64,000 nt of DNA. Source: Melittangium boletus DSM 14713 (GTDB lineage Bacteria > Myxococcota > Myxococcia > Myxococcales > Myxococcaceae). A program made the position numbers and the translations under genes. Location: NCBI RefSeq assembly GCF_002305855.1, contig NZ_CP022163.1, positions 3,720,292-3,784,291 on the forward strand, read 5' to 3'. The notes beneath the pieces are model-generated. The model searched no databases. It had not been told where the DNA came from and was given only the letters and a program-made list of their open reading frames with translations. Of this stretch, positions 1-8,674 are shown in pieces; within the stretch, counting starts at the first letter, position 1; each line of letters opens with the position of its first letter.

Positions 1-891
1 CGGCTTCCAGGCGTTGAAGTGCGCGATTCTCACCTGTCGCTCGCTCAAGGGCTCCAGCGCAACCACCCGCTCCACCAGCGCCGCCACATCCGGGTGGAAG
101 CGCGGCTCCACCGGCGCGAGCCTCGCGCTGCGCTCGCGCAAGGCGCTCCGCACGGTGTCCAAGTCCAACTCCGGCCTCAGGTGCACGTGCGCCCTCGCCT
201 GGGCTTCCCTCGCCTCTTCACTCGCGAAGTCCGCCACCGTCGGCCTCAACACCACCAGCACCGCTCCGTTGGGCAACTCCTCCACCCGGTGCGCCGGCGT
301 GCTCAGCACCCGCTCCCGTCCCACCTTCTCCACCAACTCCCTCCCGAACACGTTCAGCCACGACACCTCGTACACCTGGTCGAATCCGTCGCGGCGCCGA
401 GTCTCGTCGTCACGACCAAAGCCAGGAGCACCAGCCAATTGATCGTCAGCCAAACTGTGGGCCGAGACGTGGGACACCGGATAGCGCAACGCCCATGCGC
501 GGACCATCTCCACCAACTTCTGGCACCGCGCCTCGTCCGCGAACAGGGAGAGCGGTTGCACCTCCAGCAGAATGGCTAGCGAAGGAGAAAGCGGCGGCAA
601 GTGAACCCTGGGCCACAGGTCCAGCGCGGGCCACTTCGTCCGGTAGAGCCCTAGGGAGGTCCCTCGCGCGTGGCGCTTCTCCTCCAAGGCCTTCCAGATG
701 GCGGCGCGCGTGTATTTGCGTCGGCGCTTGCCCTCGACGACATCCGGCATCCATCCATCGGAGTACGCCTCGAGCGCTTGAAAAAAAGGTTCCAGCTCGT
801 GCGCCAGTTCGGCTCCAGGCTCAAAGGCGCCTTCAAAAGAAAGCAGGAGACGGTCCTCCACTTGCAGATCGTGAAACTCCAGCGCCTTCAT
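1..891 (-). CDS. Hypothetical protein, candidate immunity partner of the upstream lipoprotein (3' end outside window)
   Basis: The reading frame opens with ATG at 891 and stays open to base 1, giving 297 codons with no stop, so the C-terminus lies outside the window. It begins MKALEFHDLQVEDRLLLSFE. There is no signal peptide or membrane segment, so it is probably cytoplasmic. Its ATG overlaps the TGA of the upstream lipoprotein gene (ATGA, 888-891), which implies translational coupling. I do not recognise a named domain. The position, overlap and soluble nature fit an immunity protein for the upstream toxin candidate, as in SitA/SitI-type pairs, but this is inference from context. Its base composition is ordinary, unlike the strongly purine-biased gene before it. 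Confidence 0.7.
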   Translation of the reverse strand, partial: MKALEFHDLQVEDRLLLSFEGAFEPGAELAHELEPFFQALEAYSDGWMPDVVEGKRRRKYTRAAIWKALEEKRHARGTSLGLYRTKWPALDLWPRVHLPPLSPSLAILLEVQPLSLFADEARCQKLVEMVRAWALRYPVSHVSAHSLADDQLAGAPGFGRDDETRRRDGFDQVYEVSWLNVFGRELVEKVGRERVLSTPAHRVEELPNGAVLVVLRPTVADFASEEAREAQARAHVHLRPELDLDTVRSALRERSARLAPVEPRFHPDVAALVERVVALEPLSERQVRIAHFNAWKP

Positions 892-2867
892 TGAAACAAC
901 ACCCCCACTCCCGGAGCCGTCGCCTTGATCTCATCCACGACCGCCTTCAACATCCGTCCATCCAAGGGCTTGAGTACGCCGCCTTCGTAGATGAGGCGAA
1001 CCCGTTCGATGGACACTTCGCGGCGCCCCTCCACCAAGGACTTGAGGGAGGGCCGACGGATGACCAACTCCTCACCGTAATAGGCCAGGGCCTCGCTCGC
1101 GTCCGCGACCATCTGGGTTCTCAGAGCACTGCGTTTCAACCCCGCGAGATTGCGGCTCTTGAAGCTGAACGTCTCCACTCGGGGCGGCAGTCCGGCCGTG
1201 GGCGCCTGCTCCTCGATGACCAGCACGTCCGCGAAGCGCAGCCCCGCCTTCGGCTTCCACACCCCCACGTACGTCTCGACTCTCGGCCTCTCGAAGTCCC
1301 CCAGGTACTTCCTCTCCGCCCTCGGCAGCACCGCGTCCGCCCTCAACCTCTCCACCATCGCTCGCTCGAAGGCCAGCCCCCTCGCGAACCACCCCCTCAT
1401 CGGCTCATACGCCTCCCACTTCAACGGCCCCTTCTCCGCCCTCCCCTCCTTCACCTCCCCCAACCTCTTCTCGTAATACGCCACGTACTCCTCCCAGCGC
1501 GGGTTGCCCTGGGCTCCTCGTGGCGGCTCGTCGAGCACCGGCCTCCTCTTCTCCAACACCCCCGCGTCCCTCGTCAGCCTCGCCCCCTCTACCTCCACCT
1601 CCACCAGCGCCCACTTCGCTTCCACCACCTCCGCCGTCAGCCCCACCCCCTCGTCCACCAGCCCCGCCACTCCCACCCCGGGCCTCCCCTCCACTCCTCC
1701 CCCCGGCGTCTTCCCCGCCTTCTCGCCGTGCGCCTGCGCCCTCCACGCCCTCGCCCTCCCCACCTCTCCCCTCGCCTCGTGCAGCACCACCGCCGCTTCC
1801 ACTCCCCCCACCGCCACCATCCTCCCCGCCTCCCGGCTCCCCTGTATCTCCCTCCCCAACTCCCTCAGCCCCTCCACCCCCATCTTCTCCTCCAGCCTCC
1901 TCCTCACCTCCTGGAGCGCCTTCACCCTCTCCCCCACGCTTCCTCCCGCCCTCACCGCCTTCCCCCCCGCGTACATCACCGCCATCAACACCGCCGGCGC
2001 CAACTCCCTCGTCGCCCTCTCGTACTCTCCCCTCGCCAGCGACTTCGCTCCCTCCGCCGTCCCCTCCACCAAGCCGTGGAAACCCAACGGCACTCCAAAC
2101 GTCAGCGCGTCGAAGCTCCCCCTCGCCACGCTCCCCGGCTCGAAGTGCCTCTCCATCTGCCCCCTCTCCACCTCGTCCATCGCCCTCTGGTACTCCGGCG
2201 GCAACTGCCCCCTCAGCCACGTCAACTCCACGTACCTCGCCCCGTCTCCCATCTGCGTGCTCGCCCACGCATCTCTCGCCACCCTCCCCATACCCCTCGC
2301 CACGTCCCCCGCCCTCTCCTCCCTCTCCCGGTACTCCCCCAGCCTCATTCCCCTCCCCTCCAACTCCTCCCTCACCCACGGCATGTGCCCCACCGTCTCC
2401 CCCAACACCTTCTCCCTCGCCAGCCTCCTCAGCACCTCCTTCACGTCCTCGTCCGTCGCCGTGTGCAGCACGTAGAGCGCCAGCACCTCCGCCGCCGCTC
2501 CGTACCTCTCACTCGCCTGGCGTAGAAACCCCGCTCTCTTTCCGTTGAGCACTCCCGCCGCGTCCTCCCTCACCGGCCCCAGTGCTCCCAGCCTCACCGC
2601 CCTCCACTCGTCCAGCCTCCCCACCACCCGGGGCATGTCCACCCCTCCCTGCATCTCCACGAAGTCCCCGGGCCCTCCACACTCCAGAAACGGCCCCAGC
2701 AACTCCTCCCCCTCCGCCTCCCCGGGCCACCCCTCCGGCGCACTCCTCCCTCCGCACACCGTCACCCGGCCCTCCTCCAGCCCCACCGCCGGCTCCAGCG
2801 TCAGGCACCCCGTCGCCCACACCGCCACCAGCAGCGCCACTCCTCTCCTCATGGCTTCCGCGCTCAT
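888..2867 (-). CDS. Lipoprotein, candidate SitA-like polymorphic toxin
   Basis: 659 residues. The N-terminus has a basic-hydrophobic signal ending in a lipobox-like WATGC, with Cys at about residue 21, so it should be a lipidated exported protein. A purine-rich GGGAGAGAGG precedes the ATG at 2867; a second ATG five codons in is possible. The middle (about 235-300) contains a hydrophobic stretch around VLMAVMYAGG. The C-terminal 150 residues contain RFADVLVIEE followed by VETFSFKSRN, a D...ExxxxK-like arrangement that recalls restriction-endonuclease-fold toxins, though the exact motif is uncertain. The overlapping downstream gene would be the immunity protein. Myxobacterial SitA lipoprotein toxins, passed between siblings by outer-membrane exchange, have this architecture. 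The gene is unusually poor in coding-strand pyrimidines. Function is inferred, not shown. Confidence 0.75.
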   Translation of the reverse strand: MSAEAMRRGVALLVAVWATGCLTLEPAVGLEEGRVTVCGGRSAPEGWPGEAEGEELLGPFLECGGPGDFVEMQGGVDMPRVVGRLDEWRAVRLGALGPVREDAAGVLNGKRAGFLRQASERYGAAAEVLALYVLHTATDEDVKEVLRRLAREKVLGETVGHMPWVREELEGRGMRLGEYREREERAGDVARGMGRVARDAWASTQMGDGARYVELTWLRGQLPPEYQRAMDEVERGQMERHFEPGSVARGSFDALTFGVPLGFHGLVEGTAEGAKSLARGEYERATRELAPAVLMAVMYAGGKAVRAGGSVGERVKALQEVRRRLEEKMGVEGLRELGREIQGSREAGRMVAVGGVEAAVVLHEARGEVGRARAWRAQAHGEKAGKTPGGGVEGRPGVGVAGLVDEGVGLTAEVVEAKWALVEVEVEGARLTRDAGVLEKRRPVLDEPPRGAQGNPRWEEYVAYYEKRLGEVKEGRAEKGPLKWEAYEPMRGWFARGLAFERAMVERLRADAVLPRAERKYLGDFERPRVETYVGVWKPKAGLRFADVLVIEEQAPTAGLPPRVETFSFKSRNLAGLKRSALRTQMVADASEALAYYGEELVIRRPSLKSLVEGRREVSIERVRLIYEGGVLKPLDGRMLKAVVDEIKATAPGVGVLFQ

Positions 2868-3210
2868 CCTCTCTCCCAGGCCTCGAACGAAGGAAAAGCC
2901 CGATCATCGCGCCTTCGCTTCGGCGCGAGAACATCAACCTCCGTCATTTCAAGGACTTGGAACCATCACTCATGAGGGCTGGCCTGCCTGGAGTCGACAA
3001 AGTCGATTCCGGCCGTTACCATGAGGCAGTGGCCCCGACATTGTCGGAGGAGATGAAGGGGGTGAGTCCATCTCCAGGGAGAACCCTGCGTCGACCCGAC
3101 CGCTGACGCGCCAGCGAGTTCCTGGGCCATTCCACGTGGCACGAGCGGTGCTCACCTGGAGGGGACCTTCGCAGCTCATCGCACGGTCCCCTCGAAAGCG
3201 AACAGATCCA
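2868..3210. other. Divergent intergenic region with several inverted repeats
   Basis: 343 bases between the minus-strand lipoprotein gene and the plus-strand XRE-ImmA/IrrE gene; I see no gene here. It holds a hairpin with arms TCGCGCC (2907-2913) and GGCGCGA (2922-2928), a small palindrome CCGAC-ATT-GTCGG (3035-3047), CCACGTGG near 3133, and the longer repeat listed separately at 3159-3193. Promoters for both flanking genes should lie here, but no convincing -35/-10 pair is visible. Confidence 0.5.
3159..3193. promoter_or_regulatory. Perfect 9-bp inverted repeat, candidate operator of the XRE-ImmA/IrrE gene
   Basis: Arms GAGGGGACC (3159-3167) and GGTCCCCTC (3185-3193) are perfect inverses separated by 17 bases, ending 17 bases before the ATG at 3211. 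Placement directly upstream of an HTH regulator gene suggests autoregulation. It could instead act as a leader hairpin. The repeat is seen; the operator role is inferred. Confidence 0.45.
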
Positions 3211-4419
3211 ATGATCTCATCCCAGAGACTCGGTGAGCGGCTCACCCAGGCGCGCAAGCGGCGGAACAAGACGCAGGCGGAGCTGGCCGAGGCCCTCGGC
3301 GTGGCCCGGACGACCCTGGTCGCCATGGAGAAGGGCGAGCGGCGCCCGAGCAACGCCGAGTTGATCAAACTCGCGCAGGAGCTCTCGGTGACCGTGAACG
3401 AGTTGCTGCGTGAGCACACCGTTGTCGCGGACGCGGCGCCCCGCTTCCGCATGGCCCCTCGGTTCGCCCGGAACGCGGCCGTCGACGCGGCGGTTGAACG
3501 ACTCAAGGCCCTCGGACGGCAGTATGTCGAGCTGGAGCAGGTCCTCTCCATCACCCGGACGCCAGCGCCCCTGGAAGCGGTCACCGCCTATCGCGCCTCC
3601 ACGTCCGTGCACCTCGCTCCCCAGCTCGCGGGTCAGGACGCGGCGGCATTCCTGCGCAGACACCTCGACCTGGGCGATGGGCCCGTGTCTCAACTCGAGT
3701 CCCTCCTGGAGTTGGAAGCGGGCTTGCGCATCTTCAAGCTCCCACTGCCCTCGGACGTGGCCGCCATCTTCCTCTGGAGCGACGTGATGGGCGCCTGCGT
3801 CGCGATCAACCGGCTCCATCCCCTGGAGCGCAGGCGATGGTCCCTCCTCCATGAGTTGGGGCACTTCCTGCGGGATCGGGAAGCGGGGGATGTGCTGCCG
3901 CTCCAGGTGGAGCACCCACGCGACCCCGCGGAACAATTCAGCGAAGCGCTCGCGGCGGAGTTCCTCATGCCCGCCACCGGGGTGCGCCGCCGCTTCGCCG
4001 AGCACCTCCGGGACAAGGGCGCGCACTTCTCGCCCGCGGATCTCATCGCCATGGCGCGATTCCATGAGGTGTCCTTCCAGGCCATGACGCTGCGCCTGGA
4101 GGAATTGCGACTGCTGCCCCAGGGCACCTACGCCAGACTCCGCGAACGCCACTTCCAGCCCAGGGAAGCGCCGCGGCGGATGGAGGTGACACCCGTGAGG
4201 GACTCCTTCGAGCGCTGGCTTCCCGCGAGGTATGAGCGGATGGCCTTCGAGGCCCATGCACAGGAGTTGCTGTCCGAAGGAGAACTCGCGCGCTATCTGC
4301 ACTGCGATCGCGTCACCGCACGCGACCGGTATCTCGCGCAGCAGGTCGAGGAAGCCGAGGGAGGAAAGCTCGTCCTCGATCTGGGTGAGGACGTCCTCCA
4401 GGCTGGAAGCACGGAGTAG
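3211..4419 (+). CDS. XRE-family HTH regulator fused to an ImmA/IrrE-family metallopeptidase
   Basis: 402 residues from ATG 3211. An upstream in-frame GTG at 3136 would add 25 residues that look non-coding, since the HTH domain begins right after the chosen start. Residues about 5-65 are a Cro/C1-type helix-turn-helix (LTQARKRRNKTQAELAEALG). A zinc-protease core follows, with HELGH at 214-218 and the typical downstream helix EALAAEFLMP that carries the third metal ligand. The C-terminal roughly 90 residues are unassigned. Related ImmA/IrrE proteins cleave or release repressors in mobile elements and stress responses, and occur as antitoxin-like partners. The stop is 3 bases before the PIN-like gene, so the two are surely co-transcribed. 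An inverted repeat upstream suggests autoregulation. Confidence 0.88.
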   Translation: MISSQRLGERLTQARKRRNKTQAELAEALGVARTTLVAMEKGERRPSNAELIKLAQELSVTVNELLREHTVVADAAPRFRMAPRFARNAAVDAAVERLKALGRQYVELEQVLSITRTPAPLEAVTAYRASTSVHLAPQLAGQDAAAFLRRHLDLGDGPVSQLESLLELEAGLRIFKLPLPSDVAAIFLWSDVMGACVAINRLHPLERRRWSLLHELGHFLRDREAGDVLPLQVEHPRDPAEQFSEALAAEFLMPATGVRRRFAEHLRDKGAHFSPADLIAMARFHEVSFQAMTLRLEELRLLPQGTYARLRERHFQPREAPRRMEVTPVRDSFERWLPARYERMAFEAHAQELLSEGELARYLHCDRVTARDRYLAQQVEEAEGGKLVLDLGEDVLQAGSTE

Positions 4420-4422
4420 GGA

Positions 4423-4983
4423 ATGCCCATCCGCGTCGTCGTCGCCGATGCGTGCTCGGCCCTCAACCTGTTGGCCACGGACCGCGCCTCCGACTTCCTC
4501 CACGCCTTGGATTGGACGCTGATTCTTCATCCCGAGGTGAAGCAGGAGGCTCAATACCTCCGAGGGCCCCCGGATGAGGAGGGCCAGCCCACGCGCCTCG
4601 TCTGTGACTGGAGCGCACTCGAGCAAGCGGGCCGTGTCCTGCCACCCGAGCCCGCCGACCTGGGAGCATCCTTCGAGGACGCCTTCGTCGGCGCGGCGGT
4701 GTGGCTCACCGACGTCGATGCGAAAGCCGTGGCCCTGGCGGGCGCACTCGCCCTGCCCCTGCTCTCGGATGACGGCAAGGTGCGCGAGGTCTTCCAACGG
4801 CTGTATCCCGCGCTCGAACTCCAGGCCACGCTGGAGCTGATCCGCCGCGCATCGGAGCGCTTGGGGTTGAGTCCGGACAGGGTCCGCGAGGTCTTGAGGA
4901 CCCTCCGCTCGAAGGCCCGGTTCGCGCCGCCCCGGAATGATCCGAGCCGGGACTGGTACGAGGAACACCTGTCCAACGACTGA
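4423..4983 (+). CDS. PIN-like domain protein, candidate toxin paired with XRE-ImmA/IrrE
   Basis: 186 residues. The start, MPIRVVVADACSALNLLATD, has the buried beta-strand plus conserved Asp (D9) typical of PIN nucleases. Further acidic positions follow in the central helix region (SFEDAFVGAAVWLTDVDAKA) and in PLLSDDGKVREVF (about 110), matching the order of acidic residues in PIN folds of the DUF3368/DUF4411 type. It follows the XRE-ImmA/IrrE gene by 3 bases. PIN proteins are commonly metal-dependent RNases acting as toxins, so the pair reads as a toxin-antitoxin or stress-responsive module. The domain assignment is by pattern only; the nuclease activity and RNA target are unknown. Confidence 0.72.
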   Translation: MPIRVVVADACSALNLLATDRASDFLHALDWTLILHPEVKQEAQYLRGPPDEEGQPTRLVCDWSALEQAGRVLPPEPADLGASFEDAFVGAAVWLTDVDAKAVALAGALALPLLSDDGKVREVFQRLYPALELQATLELIRRASERLGLSPDRVREVLRTLRSKARFAPPRNDPSRDWYEEHLSND

Positions 4984-5101
4984 GCCTGGCGAGCAGGCGG
5001 CCTGCCTCCGAGGCCTCGCACCGGGACGCGGCGTCCCCTGGCCATGCACACCTTGAGGACCATTCCGGCCCCCGTCTGCCGGCTCCACCCTGGAGGACCC
5101 C

Positions 5102-5623
5102 ATGGCCCGTGTCAGCCGTCGCTCGACTTCGCCGCTCCTCGACATCCTCTGTGGCGCGGCGGGAGGCGCGCTCGCCTCGTGGCTCATGGGCTATGCCCTG
5201 CGCGGCACGATGAAGAAGCTGCCCTGGAAGATGAAGCGCGAGGCCCAATGGAAGGCCTTCCTCCAGGGTGAGCCCTCCACGGTCAAGACGGCGGTGGCGG
5301 TGCTCCGGCCCCTCGGCATCCGGCTGAGCGCCAGGCAACGCAAGCGCGCCGGAGACGTGGTGCACTACGGCTACGGCACCGTCTGGGGCGCCCTCTATGG
5401 CGCGCTTCACCGCTTCCTGCCCCGGACGGGCAGACGCTTCGGCCTCGGGTTCGGCCTGGGCCTGTTCCTCTTCGGGGATGAACTCCTCGTGCCCGCCCTC
5501 AAGCTCGGCCCCACGCCGCGCCAGACGCCCGCGGGCACGCATTTGAGCGCGCTCATGGCGCACCTGGCCTATGGCGGCGTCACCGAGGGCTCCTACCGCA
5601 TCCTGCGCCGCGCACTGACGTGA
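5102..5623 (+). CDS. DUF1440 (YagU-like) membrane protein
   Basis: 173 residues, with a good ribosome site (TGGAGGA) 5 bases before the ATG. The N-terminal segment LLDILCGAAGGALASWLMGYAL is a membrane helix, and AGDVVHYGYGTVWGALYGAL is a recognisable signature of the DUF1440 family. A glycine-rich helix (FGLGFGLGLFLFGDELLVPAL) and another near the C-terminus follow. The family sits in the inner membrane; YagU of E. coli is linked to acid resistance, but no biochemical role is settled. The phospholipase D-like gene follows 60 bases downstream and could be co-transcribed. Confidence 0.82.
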   Translation: MARVSRRSTSPLLDILCGAAGGALASWLMGYALRGTMKKLPWKMKREAQWKAFLQGEPSTVKTAVAVLRPLGIRLSARQRKRAGDVVHYGYGTVWGALYGALHRFLPRTGRRFGLGFGLGLFLFGDELLVPALKLGPTPRQTPAGTHLSALMAHLAYGGVTEGSYRILRRALT

Positions 5624-5683
5624 AGGGCGTTCGTCACCCGGGCCGGCTCGCTGCGACACGCCCCCCTCGGGGCCATCCCCCTG

Positions 5684-6838
5684 GTGCGGGGCCCCCTCCA
5701 GCCGGACATTCCGCGCGCGCTCGTCCCCGATGAGGCCGATCCCTCCTCGGAGACCTTGCGGCTGCTGCCCGGGCACCGGGTGGAGCTGGTGTGTGACGGC
5801 CGCGTCTTCGATGTCATGGAGGAGGAGATCGCCCGGGCGCGCGTGAGCATCCACCTGTGCATGTACATCTGGAGCCCAGGCGAGGTGTCCGACCGGCTCG
5901 TGCGGGCCCTGGCGGCGCGGGCGCGCGAGGGCGTGGCGTGCCGGATCCTCGTGGACGCGTTCGGCGGCGGAACAGGTTTCGAGCGCGAGGTGCGGCCCCG
6001 ACTGGAGCGCGCGGGCTGCGAGGTCCGGCGCTTCCATCCGCCCCGGGTGGCACATCCCTTCCGGCTGCTCATGCGCAACCACCGCAAGCTGCTCGTGGTG
6101 GACGGGCGCTCGGGGCTCACGGGGGGCTGGGGCATCGCGGATGCGTGGCGCGAGTGGCGCGACACCAACGTGCGCGTCCAGGGTCCGGCCGCCCTGGCGC
6201 AGATGCAGGCGGCCTTCTCGCGCGACTGGCAGCGCGCCGGGGGCGAGCCCCTGCCACCCGACAGCTTTCCCCGGCTCGAGCCCGACGGCCCCGCCCCGGC
6301 CGCCTTCGTGCAGAGCCTCGCCCGTCCCGGCGCCGAGCCCTCCGAGCGCATGCTGGAACAGGTCTTCGACTCCGCCCGGCGGCGGCTGTGGATCTCCAGC
6401 GGCTATTTCGCCATCAACGACGCCTTCATGCGCCAATTGCTCCGGCTGCGGCGCTCGGGGGTGGACGTGCGCGTGCTGCTGCCCGGCCCCATCAACGACG
6501 TGGCCCTGGCCCGCGCGGCGCAGCGCTCCACGTACCGGCCCCTGCTGCGCCACGGCGTGCGCGTCTGGGAGTACCAACCCACGATGATGCACGCGAAGAC
6601 GGCCGTGGTGGACGAGCGGCGCGGCGTCATCGGCTCCACGAACCTGGACCCGCTGTCGCTCAACGTCCTGGAGGAGGGCTCGTTCGTGGCGGACGACCCG
6701 GGCCTCAACGCGGCGCTCGCGCGGACGTTCCAGGAGGACCTCGGCCACTCGCGCGAGGTGCTCCACGTCCATGGGGCCTACACCCTCGTGTCCGGAATAC
6801 GGCGCGCGCTCTGGTGGCTGTTCGACCGCTTCGAATGA
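5684..6838 (+). CDS. Phospholipase D / cardiolipin synthase-like protein
   Basis: 384 residues from a GTG start; no better ATG precedes the conserved part. It contains two PLD catalytic regions. The first is around NHRKLLVVDGRSGLTGGWGI (about residues 127-147), with H-x-K followed by D. The second is MMHAKTAVVDERRGVIGSTN (about 303-322), a complete HxKxxxxD motif followed by GSTN. Bacterial cardiolipin synthases of this type join two phospholipids by phosphatidyl transfer at the membrane. Unlike classical ClsA, it lacks N-terminal transmembrane helices, so it resembles the ClsB/C group. A transphosphatidylase with another substrate is possible. Confidence 0.88.
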   Translation: MRGPLQPDIPRALVPDEADPSSETLRLLPGHRVELVCDGRVFDVMEEEIARARVSIHLCMYIWSPGEVSDRLVRALAARAREGVACRILVDAFGGGTGFEREVRPRLERAGCEVRRFHPPRVAHPFRLLMRNHRKLLVVDGRSGLTGGWGIADAWREWRDTNVRVQGPAALAQMQAAFSRDWQRAGGEPLPPDSFPRLEPDGPAPAAFVQSLARPGAEPSERMLEQVFDSARRRLWISSGYFAINDAFMRQLLRLRRSGVDVRVLLPGPINDVALARAAQRSTYRPLLRHGVRVWEYQPTMMHAKTAVVDERRGVIGSTNLDPLSLNVLEEGSFVADDPGLNAALARTFQEDLGHSREVLHVHGAYTLVSGIRRALWWLFDRFE

Positions 6839-6853
6839 GCCGCCCCCACGGCC

Positions 6854-8668
6854 TCAACGCAGCAGGACGAGCAGCGAGCCACCGAGCGCCGCGGCTCCGG
6901 CCACCCACCACGCCACGTAGTCACCCACGTGTCCCGAGTGCGCATCGCGCAAGGGAGCCAGCGCCGCCCGCAGCACCCGCCTCAAGCCACCGCCGTCCGG
7001 CGACCGGGAGCGCCGGAGCACCGCCCAGACCAGCGCCAGGGCCGCCAACACCGAGCCCCCACCCAGGGCCAGCGCCTCTCCCCCCACCTCCACTGGCCGC
7101 GCGGACGCGGGCACCGGCCGCACCTCGCCGCGCAGCACCCGCGCCGCGTAGGCCGACGGCTCCACGAAACGCACCGCCTCCGCCTCCACCCATGCGCCCA
7201 GGTGGGGCACCCACCCCGGCACCATGCCCGCCAGCGTGAGCAGCCCCACCACCGCGCCCATCGCCCACCGCGTCCGCGGCGCCTCCTGGGACTCCTCGGG
7301 CGCCAGGGCATCCGCCCGCGCGTCCTGCGCCTCGCGCGGCCCCGGCCCGCCCCAGCCGAGGAAGACGCGCGCGGTGGCGCGCAGCACGCCCGCGCCGGTG
7401 AGGACGCCCGCGAAGAGCAACACCCCGGACAGCCAGGGCAGATGCGCCTGCGTCGCGGCCTCCTCGAGCGCCGCCTTGCCCGGCATCGTGCCCAGCAGCG
7501 GTGCCCCAGCGAGCCCCCATCCCCCGAGCGCGAAGCACGCCCCCAGCCAGGGCAGCTCGCGGCCCCGGCGCCAGAGGGTCGCCTCGCCCACGCTCCGGTA
7601 CCGGTCGAGCAGCACGCCCACTCCCAGGAAGAGCGCCGCCTTCACCGGGGCATGCGCCAGCACGTACAGCGCCGCCCCCGCGAGGCCCTTGCCCGACAAG
7701 AGCCCCACGCCGATGAGCGCCAGGCCCATGTGACTCACCGTGGAGAAAGCGAGCTGGCGCTTGAGGTGGTGCTGCTGGAAGGCCATCAGCGCGCCGACGA
7801 CGGCGGTGAGCACGCCCACGCCCACGAGCACTCCGCGCACCGCCGCCGCGTGCGCCCCGAGCGCGGGCGCGAAGACGGTCCAGTACACGCGCGCGAGCCC
7901 ATACAGGCCCAGCTCCACCATCACCCCGGAGAAGAGCGCGCACACGGGCGTGGGCGCCACCGCGTGCGCGTCCGCCAGCCAGAAGTGGAAGGGCACCAGC
8001 GCGGCCTTCGTCCCCAGGCCCACCACGAGCAGCGCGAAGGCGCACCCCACGAGCGCGTCCAGGGGGCCCGCGGCGAGCGCCTGGCCCAGCGCCGCCAGGT
8101 TGAGCTGCCCCGTGCGGCCGTAGAGCAGGCCGATGCCCAGCAGGATGAACACCCCGCCCGCCGAGTTCGTCACCGCGAAGTTGAAGGCGCCTTGAATGGC
8201 CTCGGGCTCCTCGACCTTGAAACCGGTGAGCGCGTAGGCGCAGACGCCCATCAGCTCGAAGAAGACGAAGAGGTTGAAGAGATCGCCCGTGAGACAGAAG
8301 CCCACCATGGCCGCGCAGAACAGCAGCATCAGCACGTGGAAGAGGTGGCCCGCCGAGTCGAAGTAATGCCACGCGAAGGCGAGCGACAGGGTGCACAGCG
8401 CGGCCACCAGCGTGGCCAGACCCGCGCCCAGGGGGTCCACGGTGAAGCTGATGCCGAGCGCCACCCCGTCGTGCACCCGCCAGCCGCCGAACCAGTAGAC
8501 GATCGGGGCCTGGGACGAGGCGCGCACGAGGGAACCACACCCCACCGCCACCGTGCCCGTGGTGAGCAGCGCCAGCGTGTCGAGGAGGCGGCGGGGCATC
8601 CACCTGCCGAGCGCGGACAGGAGCGCGGCGGCCAGCAGGGGCAGGACGACGGGCAGGGCGGGAGACAC
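6854..8668 (-). CDS. mrpD: Mrp-type cation/proton antiporter subunit D (NuoL/M/N-like)
   Basis: 604 residues from a GTG start, an extremely hydrophobic protein of about 14 helices in the proton-conducting subunit family shared with complex I. Key positions are present: the Glu of FVFFELMGVCAYAL in helix 5, the lysine of LGTKAALVPFHFWLADAHAV in helix 7 with the following His, and lysines in the QQHHLKRQLAFSTVSHMG and PVKAALFLG regions. It is about 100 residues longer than a typical MrpD (about 490), with an extended C-terminus carrying extra helices. It is the last gene of the seven-gene minus-strand cluster, 6 bases after mrpC. No separate MrpA is encoded nearby, so this subunit may carry the main proton path. 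Confidence 0.9.
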   Translation of the reverse strand: MSPALPVVLPLLAAALLSALGRWMPRRLLDTLALLTTGTVAVGCGSLVRASSQAPIVYWFGGWRVHDGVALGISFTVDPLGAGLATLVAALCTLSLAFAWHYFDSAGHLFHVLMLLFCAAMVGFCLTGDLFNLFVFFELMGVCAYALTGFKVEEPEAIQGAFNFAVTNSAGGVFILLGIGLLYGRTGQLNLAALGQALAAGPLDALVGCAFALLVVGLGTKAALVPFHFWLADAHAVAPTPVCALFSGVMVELGLYGLARVYWTVFAPALGAHAAAVRGVLVGVGVLTAVVGALMAFQQHHLKRQLAFSTVSHMGLALIGVGLLSGKGLAGAALYVLAHAPVKAALFLGVGVLLDRYRSVGEATLWRRGRELPWLGACFALGGWGLAGAPLLGTMPGKAALEEAATQAHLPWLSGVLLFAGVLTGAGVLRATARVFLGWGGPGPREAQDARADALAPEESQEAPRTRWAMGAVVGLLTLAGMVPGWVPHLGAWVEAEAVRFVEPSAYAARVLRGEVRPVPASARPVEVGGEALALGGGSVLAALALVWAVLRRSRSPDGGGLRRVLRAALAPLRDAHSGHVGDYVAWWVAGAAALGGSLLVLLR

Positions 8669-8674
8669 CGGAGC

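Noticed and set aside
495..2548. Long plus-strand frames rich in Pro, Ser, Arg and His opposite the first lipoprotein gene
   Set aside because: They are translations of the pyrimidine-rich complement and have no signal, start site or domain; the minus-strand lipoprotein explains the region.
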